Of a stretch of DNA of 32,340 nt, positions 26,991-32,340 are shown piece by piece. Under the pieces are notes generated by a model, which was given only the letters and a program-made list of their open reading frames with translations, did not search any database and was not told where the DNA came from. The position numbers were made by a program, and so were the translations under genes. The DNA lies in contig JAQVWR010000005.1 in NCBI GenBank assembly GCA_028709605.1, positions 37,460-69,799 of the forward strand, read 5' to 3'. The DNA comes from Proteiniphilum sp. (GTDB taxonomy: Bacteria > Bacteroidota > Bacteroidia > Bacteroidales > Dysgonomonadaceae). Every line of letters starts with the position of its first letter. Position 1 is the first letter of the stretch.

Positions 26991-27010
26991 GCACACGCAC
27001 ACTGACCTTA

Positions 27011-27048
27011 CAAAAACAACCCGATCGGATGATCGGGTTGTTTTTTTT
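27011..27048. terminator. Bidirectional rho-independent terminator
   Basis: A perfect 11-bp stem (27016-27026 with 27031-27041), a GGAT loop, eight T on the plus strand (27041-27048) and five A before the stem. It can serve the OmpA-like gene (+) and murF-alr (-). Confidence 0.93.
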
Positions 27049-27094
27049 GTGCCGGCCTGAATCACTGTACAACGCCGGTGGAGAGAGGGTCTTC

Positions 27095-29563
27095 CTATTC
27101 CTTGATATAGATTCTCTTCACGCGGGGGGAGACCGATGTGAGGATCTCATAGGGAATGGTTCCGATGGTCTGCGCCAGCTCAATGACGGAGAGTCCTTCT
27201 CCGAAAAGGATGACCGTATCGCCTTCCTGTGCAGGGATATCGGTCACATCCACCATACAGAGGTCCATGCATACGTTTCCCACGATAGGTGCCCGATGTC
27301 CGTTGATCAGTACCTTTCCTTTCCGGTTGCCGAACTGCCGGTCGAGGCCGTCGGCATACCCGAAGCGAATGGTGGCGATGCGGGCATCACGTTCCAGCTT
27401 CTCCTTTCTCCCGTAACCGATGGTCTCGTCGGCAGGGACCTCCTTGATCTGCAGGATGGTGGTCTTCAGGGTGCATACGTTCTTCAGTCCCTGAAGGCCG
27501 CTGGCACTGATGCCGTAAAGTCCGATCCCCAGCCGTGCCATGTCCCATTCCGTGTCGGGGAACCGTTCCATCCCGGCGGAGTTGAGGATATGCTTCCATA
27601 TGCGGTACTGCAATGCCTGCTCGATGGCATTGGCTGCCTGTCGGAAGGTCTCCATCTGGCGGTGGGTAAAATCATCGAAGACCCAGCTCTCGCTGGCAGA
27701 CAGGTGAGAGAAGACCGAGAACACCTTCAGCCCTTTCTGGGTGGCAAGCCGCTCAGTCAGCGCAGGAATCTGTTCCGGCAGGAACCCCAGACGGTGCATG
27801 CCGCTGTCGATTTTCAGATGGATAGGGTACCCGGTGATCCCCCTTCTTTCTGCCTCTTTGATATAGGCCTCCAGGATCCGGAAATTGTACACCTCCGGCT
27901 CCAGATCATGTGTGAACAGTTCCTCGAAGCCGTTCACCTCCGGATTAAGCACGATCACCGGCAACGAGATCCCCTCCTTTCTGAGGAGAAGTCCCTCCTC
28001 GGCCACCGCCACGGCCAGGTAATCGCACCGGTGGTACTGCAGCGTCTTGGCGATCTCTATCGCCCCCGCACCGTAACCGTTAGCCTTCACCATGCAGACC
28101 AGCCGCATGTCAGGCCGCAGTTTCGACTTATAAAAGTTAAAGTTGTGCACCACCGCATCCAGGTCCACCTCCAACAGTGTCTCATGGATCCGCTCCTCAA
28201 GCAGGACGCTGATCCGTTCAAAGTGAAAGCGGCGTGCCCCCTTGAGCAGGATCAGCTCATCACGGAACGTCTTCCAGGCACCTGAACGAATAAACTCATC
28301 GGTGGAGGGATAGAACACTTTCTCCGGCACCGCAAATGCCTCCGCATTGGCGGAGAGGTCCGGGCCGATGCCGATCAGCTTCCGAATGCCACTCTGCTCC
28401 ACCAGCTCCGCTACCTTCCTGTAGAGCGAGCGGGGCGATAAGCCTGTCTGCAGGATATCAGAAAGGATCACCGTCTTCTTCAGGGGTCGATCCATGCGGC
28501 GCTGTTGTTGAAAATCGAATGCGATCTTGAGGGAGTTGATGTCGGAGTTATAGGTATCATTAATGATCAGGCACTCCTGCTTACCCTTTCGCAGCTCCAG
28601 GCGCATCGCCACCGGCTCGAGTTGGATCATTCTGTCGGCTATCTCCGTGGGAGAAACATGTAGGTAAAGGGCTACAGCCAGGCAGTTGATCGCATTCTCT
28701 ATCGAGGCCTCATCGGTAAAAGGGATCTCAAAAGAATAGTCAAAATTCAGAAACGAATAGCAAATCACGGAGTGCTCCTCCCTCTTCTCCACGGAGGAGA
28801 TGAAGAGAGGGGCCTCCCGGTTCCTCCTCGACCAGGAGAATGTTTTCTGGGAGAGGACCATCAGATCCACGCAACGTGACACCAGATCATTGTCCTCATC
28901 AAAGATGAAGACGTTGCAGTTGATGAAGAGCTCCAGCTTCTCCATGCACTTCTGCTGGAGAGAGGTGAAGTTCTCCTGATGTGCCTCCCCGATCTTGGTC
29001 AGCACGCCGATGGTCGGTTTGATCACCGGCTCCAGATTTTCCATCTCGTCGGGCATTGAGATGCCCGCTTCAAAGATCCCCAGCTCCGCTTTCTCGTCGA
29101 GCTGCCATACCGACAGAGGAACGCCGATCTGTGAGTTGTAGCTGCGCGGTGAGCGGACAATATTGTAATCTTTTTCCAGCAGTTGATAGAGCCACTCCTT
29201 CACGATGGTCTTTCCGTTGCTGCCGGTGATGCCAATCACCGGTATGTCGAACCGCGACCGGTGCCAGGCTGCGATCTTCTGCAAAGCGGTGAGGCTGTTT
29301 TTCACTTTCAGGAAGTTGGCATCCGAAAATGCGGCCCATTCGGGAAGCATCTTCGTAACCACAAAATTGCGTACGCCCTCCTCATACAGTTCGTGGACAA
29401 AAGCATGCGCATCGTTACTACGGGTCTCCAGCGCAAAAAAAAGAGTGGCGGGAGGATCCGTGAGTCTCCGGCTATCGGAGAGCAGCACCTCAATCTCTGC
29501 CGGCTGCAGGTTCTTTGTCGACAGTTTCAGAATGGATGCTATTTGTTGAATCGTATAATTCAT
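27095..29563 (-). CDS. Fused MurF ligase and alanine racemase
   Basis: An 822-residue fusion found widely in Bacteroidota. The MurF half (1 to about 455) ligates D-Ala-D-Ala to UDP-MurNAc-tripeptide with ATP; its P-loop is GITGSNGKT (Lys118), with EAGISMPDEMENL and NDTYNSDINSLK motifs. The alanine racemase half (about 460-822) converts L-Ala to D-Ala with PLP on Lys493 (CMVKANGYGAGA); HLKIDSGMHRLGF, ARLGIGLYG, ETIGYGRKEKL and GNVCMDLCMVDVT are present. Coupling of D-alanine supply to ligation is a reasonable inference. The gene starts 9 bases from the stop of the GSCFA gene on the same strand, so they probably form an operon. Confidence 0.95.
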   Translation of the reverse strand: MNYTIQQIASILKLSTKNLQPAEIEVLLSDSRRLTDPPATLFFALETRSNDAHAFVHELYEEGVRNFVVTKMLPEWAAFSDANFLKVKNSLTALQKIAAWHRSRFDIPVIGITGSNGKTIVKEWLYQLLEKDYNIVRSPRSYNSQIGVPLSVWQLDEKAELGIFEAGISMPDEMENLEPVIKPTIGVLTKIGEAHQENFTSLQQKCMEKLELFINCNVFIFDEDNDLVSRCVDLMVLSQKTFSWSRRNREAPLFISSVEKREEHSVICYSFLNFDYSFEIPFTDEASIENAINCLAVALYLHVSPTEIADRMIQLEPVAMRLELRKGKQECLIINDTYNSDINSLKIAFDFQQQRRMDRPLKKTVILSDILQTGLSPRSLYRKVAELVEQSGIRKLIGIGPDLSANAEAFAVPEKVFYPSTDEFIRSGAWKTFRDELILLKGARRFHFERISVLLEERIHETLLEVDLDAVVHNFNFYKSKLRPDMRLVCMVKANGYGAGAIEIAKTLQYHRCDYLAVAVAEEGLLLRKEGISLPVIVLNPEVNGFEELFTHDLEPEVYNFRILEAYIKEAERRGITGYPIHLKIDSGMHRLGFLPEQIPALTERLATQKGLKVFSVFSHLSASESWVFDDFTHRQMETFRQAANAIEQALQYRIWKHILNSAGMERFPDTEWDMARLGIGLYGISASGLQGLKNVCTLKTTILQIKEVPADETIGYGRKEKLERDARIATIRFGYADGLDRQFGNRKGKVLINGHRAPIVGNVCMDLCMVDVTDIPAQEGDTVILFGEGLSVIELAQTIGTIPYEILTSVSPRVKRIYIKE

Positions 29564-29572
29564 AATCCGGTT

Positions 29573-30553
29573 TTATAATAAAGTCAGTTTTTTTCTTTCT
29601 TCCTCGCAAGATATCCCTGGATGGTTTCTCGCAAACGCCTCCAACTTTGCGACCGTCTGTCGGCAAAAGAGGCGAAAGGCCTCCGTGTCGGGATGCAGAG
29701 GACGGTGATCCAACGCTTTCCGTATCGATGCCCACTCCTCATTCACTCTTCTGGTTTCCTCACTGAAGAAGGCCCGGGAAAAGAGCTCCCAGATATAATC
29801 CACCGCCAGAGAGGAGGGATGCAACATATCTTCGTCATAGAAGCGATAGTCTCGCAACTCATCCATCATCACCTCATAGGCAGGAAAATAGACAACATGC
29901 TGCGGATCCCTCTCCCGAAGACGGTCAATGGCCAGGTGGAGAATCGCCTTGCTGAGCTGGTTCTCATGCGCTCCATCCTTCCAGTGACGGACGGGGCTCA
30001 CCGTGAACAGCAGCCTCATCTCCGGATTGAGGGTTTTTAGCCGGGTGATCAGCTCCCCCCACTCCTCAGTGATCTCCTCCACCGTAAGCCGGTAACGATC
30101 GAAGTGATGTGCCGGCAGTTTGTGGCAGTTGCCGACGATGGAGCCGTTTTCTTTCCACCGGTAGACCCAGGCTGTGCCGAAGGTGACCAGCAGAAGATCC
30201 GTCTGCGGCAGCAGCGTCACCGCCTTCTCAAAACGTTCGCCGATCAGGCGGAGAGCATCCGCTCTCCGGGGCGAAGAGAAGGAGCCATGATGCATCAGGC
30301 TGTGGAACATCTCGTTGCAGAAGATCAGATCCGATCCGGTGAACGGGTTGCCTGCGAGCACTCTTCTGATTGCATACGATAGGGAGAAGGGATTATATAA
30401 GATCCCGAAGGGGTTTACCTCCACCCGAAACTTATGATCTGCCAGCTTTCTGCCGATTTCCTCGGAAAAGCAGGAGCCCCACAGCATCATCCGTGTGGCG
30501 TGACTGATTGAAACATCAGACCGTAAGATATCTATCCCTGTGCGCAATTCCAT
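29573..30553 (-). CDS. GSCFA-family protein (SGNH-like hydrolase)
   Basis: From the ATG at 30553 (MELRTGIDILRSDV, 326 residues) the family signature LWGSCFSEEIG lies at residues 24-34, including GSCFS where most members have GSCFA. A later Asp-x-x-x-x-His segment (DEDMLHPSSLAVDYIW) resembles the catalytic Asp/His of SGNH esterases. No signal peptide. GSCFA proteins are largely uncharacterised; placement directly before murF-alr suggests a cell-wall-related role but this is inference only. A -7 box (TATTTTTG at 30585-30578, minus strand) lies upstream. Confidence 0.88.
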   Translation of the reverse strand: MELRTGIDILRSDVSISHATRMMLWGSCFSEEIGRKLADHKFRVEVNPFGILYNPFSLSYAIRRVLAGNPFTGSDLIFCNEMFHSLMHHGSFSSPRRADALRLIGERFEKAVTLLPQTDLLLVTFGTAWVYRWKENGSIVGNCHKLPAHHFDRYRLTVEEITEEWGELITRLKTLNPEMRLLFTVSPVRHWKDGAHENQLSKAILHLAIDRLRERDPQHVVYFPAYEVMMDELRDYRFYDEDMLHPSSLAVDYIWELFSRAFFSEETRRVNEEWASIRKALDHRPLHPDTEAFRLFCRQTVAKLEAFARNHPGISCEEERKKLTLL

Positions 30554-30577
30554 CTTCTCAGCAATTCTATTGTCATG

Positions 30578-30585
30578 CAAAAATA
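30578..30585 (-). promoter_or_regulatory. Probable promoter -7 box of GSCFA-murF-alr
   Basis: TATTTTTG on the minus strand matches TAnnTTTG, 25 bases before the GSCFA start at 30553. A TTGG about 21 bases upstream may be a weak -33. Confidence 0.5.
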
Positions 30586-30653
30586 ACAATAAACCTGCCA
30601 CAAAAGCCAAGGGAACAGTTTATAATTTGTGAAAACGGGAAAGGGAGGAGGAT

Positions 30654-30724
30654 AAAAAAGAAAAGGTTGTCTCACGACAACCAATCTTCATTGTTAACCT
30701 TAAATCTAATACCATGAAAAACAC
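30654..30724 (-). ncRNA. Candidate small RNA with own promoter and terminator
   Basis: On the minus strand a -7 box TACATTTG (30736-30729) is followed about 50 bases later by a 7-bp stem with a GTGA (GNRA) loop, GGTTGTC-GTGA-GACAACC (30682-30665), and a T-rich tail (30664-30653). The expected transcript is about 70 nt, with a second possible pairing TTCAT/ATGAA (30718-30714 with 30691-30687). The ends were placed from the promoter and terminator, not mapped. It contains no plausible long reading frame. I believe similar intergenic sequences occur in other Bacteroidales but could not check. Confidence 0.55.
30665..30682 (-). terminator. Terminator hairpin of the candidate small RNA
   Basis: A perfect 7-bp stem with a GTGA loop is followed on the minus strand by TTTTCTTTTTT (30664-30654). 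It also separates the GSCFA promoter from upstream transcription. Confidence 0.75.
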
Positions 30725-30728
30725 GTTG

Positions 30729-30736
30729 CAAATGTA
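30729..30736 (-). promoter_or_regulatory. Promoter -7 box of the candidate small RNA
   Basis: TACATTTG on the minus strand matches TAnnTTTG. The -33 region is weak. Confidence 0.5.
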
Positions 30737-30780
30737 GCCGTTTTTGTGTTATAAAACATAACTTTGGAACAGAAAATCCA

Positions 30781-30809
30781 CTGTTTTTACACAGTTTAAC
30801 CAAAAACAG
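30781..30809 (-). terminator. Possible weak terminator after rlmI-like gene
   Basis: An 8-bp inverted repeat CTGTTTTT (30781-30788)/AAAAACAG (30802-30809) lies 36 bases past the methyltransferase stop. A+T-rich and without a strong T-run, so uncertain. Confidence 0.25.
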
Positions 30810-30844
30810 CCCCTTTCAGCAAATTTAAATGTATTTTTCACACT

Positions 30845-32038
30845 TTATTCCACTTGCAGCACCAATCCCTTCAGATATTCCCCTTCGGGATGATAAATGT
30901 TGATGGGGTGATCGGCGGGCTGTGTAAGCTGATGGAGAATCCTCACCTTTCGTCCCGAGATGGCTGCTGCGCTGAAGACTGCCAGCCGGAACTGCTCCCT
31001 GGTGATCACCTGGGAGCAGGAGAAGGTGAAGAGGATGCCCCCGGGTGCAATCTTCCCGAAGGCAGAGAGGTTCAGCTTCTTGTATCCCTGCAGGGCATGG
31101 TTCACCGCGCCACGGTGTTTGGCAAAGGCGGGCGGGTCGAGCACGATCAAGTCGTACTTCCCCTCGGGTATCTCTTTCAGGAACCGGAAGGCATCTTCGG
31201 CAAACGCGTTGTGTCGGGGTTCCTCGCCGAAATTGAGGACGATATTGCGGTTGGTGAGTGAGACCGCCCTGGAGGAGCTGTCCACCGAGTCGACCCGTAC
31301 TGCGCCGCCCCGCAGGGCATAAACCGAGAAGCCGCCGGTGTAGCAGAACATGTTGAGCACACGCCGTCCGGCGGCATACTGTTCCAGCAGTTTCCTGTTC
31401 TCGCGCTGGTCGACGAAGAAGCCGGTCTTTTGCCCCTTGAGCCAGTCGATATGAAAGCGGAGTCCGTTTTCGAGGGCGATGGCTTCTACCTCCTCCCCAC
31501 CCCAGAGATAACCATCCTCAGCCGCGAGGCCTGCTTTGAAGGGCAGGGTGCCCTCCGACTTATAGAAGATGTGTTTCAGTTCTCCGGAAGGCATCACCTC
31601 CTTCAATGCCGAGGTGATCTGTTCCAGGTCGCGGTGCATCCCCACCGAATGTGCCTGTATCACAGCCGTGTCGCCATACATATCGATGATCAAGCCGGGC
31701 AGATAATCACCCTCGCCATGTACCAACCGGTAAGTATTTTGGTCGCTGCGTACCAACTGCAACTGTCGGCGCAGCCGATAGGCGCAGGTGAGCGCTGTCC
31801 GGTAAAAAGAGCGGTCGATAGGCTCATCTCGGAAGGAGAGGATGCGCACGCTGATGCTGCCTGCCTGGTAATGTCCCACGCCGAGGAAGCTGCCGTCGGC
31901 AGCCAGGACGCGTACCACCTCTCCCTCTGCGGGCATGACAGCGGTCGGTACGATGGCACCGGAAAAGACCCAGGGATGAAACCGTCTGAGCGATTCATCC
32001 TTTTTTGGTTTCAACACGATCTCTTGATACATCTTCAT
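30845..32038 (-). CDS. rlmI: RlmI-like 23S rRNA cytosine methyltransferase
   Basis: A 397-residue class I SAM-dependent methyltransferase with an N-terminal PUA RNA-binding domain (KPKKDESLRRFHPWVFSGAI), the family segment GQKTGFFVDQRENR, the SAM-binding NMFCYTGGFSVYAL, the motif IV VLDPPAFAKHRG and the catalytic-cysteine segment FTFSCSQVITREQF. By family it should make m5C in 23S rRNA (E. coli position 1962); the exact target here is inferred. Its ATG overlaps the stop of the preceding exonuclease gene (ATGA), so the two are probably translationally coupled. Confidence 0.92.
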   Translation of the reverse strand: MKMYQEIVLKPKKDESLRRFHPWVFSGAIVPTAVMPAEGEVVRVLAADGSFLGVGHYQAGSISVRILSFRDEPIDRSFYRTALTCAYRLRRQLQLVRSDQNTYRLVHGEGDYLPGLIIDMYGDTAVIQAHSVGMHRDLEQITSALKEVMPSGELKHIFYKSEGTLPFKAGLAAEDGYLWGGEEVEAIALENGLRFHIDWLKGQKTGFFVDQRENRKLLEQYAAGRRVLNMFCYTGGFSVYALRGGAVRVDSVDSSSRAVSLTNRNIVLNFGEEPRHNAFAEDAFRFLKEIPEGKYDLIVLDPPAFAKHRGAVNHALQGYKKLNLSAFGKIAPGGILFTFSCSQVITREQFRLAVFSAAAISGRKVRILHQLTQPADHPINIYHPEGEYLKGLVLQVE

Positions 32039-32340
32039 TTGGGTATTTGGTTGTTTGTGCCGGTCAGATGGTTGTAGATGCGCAGGCAGGCCCAGGCGTC
32101 GATGGCTGCATACGACTGCTGTGCAGGGGTCAGTTGCAACGCTTCCCAGTTCGACAGTCGCTGGCTCTTAGAGATCTTCCTTCCGAAGAGGAGGGCGTAG
32201 ATCTTCTGCAGGCTGTTGTCCTCAATGCCAAACTGATCGACGAAGAGTTGCAGGTCGATGAAGTTCTCCGGTTTGCGGGCGGAACGTTTGCGGATGGCAG
32301 CGAAGTCGTCGCGCAGGGAGAGTCCTATCTTCCTGATGGC
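32035..32340 (-). CDS. 3'-5' exonuclease (DEDDy), C-terminal part
   Basis: The frame is open from the window edge to the TGA at 32035-32037, giving 101 residues of the C terminus; the start lies beyond the window. The sequence KIGLSLRDDFAAIRKRS, FIDLQLFVDQFGIEDNSLQK and especially SYAAIDAWACLRIYNHL, with the Y-x3-D signature of DEDDy exonucleases (RNase D/WRN-like), identifies it. Such proteins trim RNA or DNA 3' ends; the substrate is not known here. It overlaps the rlmI-like gene by four bases. Confidence 0.88.
   Translation of the reverse strand, partial: AIRKIGLSLRDDFAAIRKRSARKPENFIDLQLFVDQFGIEDNSLQKIYALLFGRKISKSQRLSNWEALQLTPAQQSYAAIDAWACLRIYNHLTGTNNQIPK

Noticed and set aside
27029..28285. 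418-codon plus-strand ORF
   Set aside because: It lies antisense to the alanine racemase half of MurF-Alr, which has intact motifs.
30714..30737. Plus-strand seven-codon ORF ATGAAAAAC...TAG as a leader peptide
   Set aside because: No plus-strand promoter is seen and no plus-strand gene follows; the minus-strand promoter-terminator reading explains the region better.
1..32340. Mobile elements, CRISPR arrays, tRNA or rRNA genes
   Set aside because: No transposase or integrase, repeat-spacer arrays or tRNA cloverleaf was recognised by eye; a dedicated scan was not possible.

Overview
The window reads as chromosomal core DNA of a Bacteroidota (order Bacteroidales) bacterium; the gene set and base composition would fit a Dysgonomonadaceae/Porphyromonadaceae-type anaerobe, but the genus is inference. 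The signs are: a short primary sigma factor without region 1.1; many copies of the Bacteroidota -7 box TAnnTTTG upstream of genes, with almost no Shine-Dalgarno sites; a fused MurF-alanine racemase; a phosphoglycerate dehydrogenase without ACT domain; a GSCFA protein; a DUF3078-type barrel; and an OmpA-like major outer-membrane protein of the Porphyromonas Omp40/41 type. No transposase, integrase, CRISPR array, rRNA or tRNA gene was seen.

Layout. 1-6980 (+): a large TPR protein (5' end outside the window), a plug-less outer-membrane beta-barrel and a class A penicillin-binding protein. 7201-8154 (-): a more A+T-rich patch with a BlaI-type repressor and a decayed BlaR1/M56 peptidase. 8320-10408 (-): serA-serC with a clear terminator and a duplicated 32-bp promoter-proximal repeat. 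10570-15701 (+): recR, a small membrane protein, a GNAT acetyltransferase, tsaC, a ClC channel and fmt, tightly packed. 15704-17257 (-): a DUF3078-type barrel. 17524-20276 (+): lemA, two TPM-domain genes and miaA. 20369-22712 (+): lysA and a membrane glycosyltransferase. 22912-25510 (+): an HtrA protease and the primary sigma factor, separated by a large perfect inverted repeat. 25623-26990 (+): an OmpA-family porin-like gene with a long structured leader. 27016-27048: a bidirectional terminator. 27095-32340 (-): murF-alr, a GSCFA protein, a candidate small RNA, an RlmI-like methyltransferase and the tail of a 3'-5' exonuclease.

How the genes work together. Several genes serve the cell envelope: PBP1A polymerises peptidoglycan, lysA supplies lysine by decarboxylating meso-diaminopimelate, MurF-Alr makes and adds D-Ala-D-Ala, OmpA anchors the outer membrane to peptidoglycan, and HtrA handles misfolded envelope proteins. 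Another group is translation and genome housekeeping (tsaC, fmt, miaA, rlmI, recR, sigma factor). serA and serC give two steps of serine synthesis.

Most genes are ordinary. The parts most worth a second look are non-coding: a roughly 70-nt promoter-to-terminator RNA candidate at 30654-30724 (-), the 14-bp perfect inverted repeat before the sigma factor gene, the structured ompA leader with a mini-ORF, and the duplicated element before serA. The BlaI operator with a broken sensor gene is also notable.
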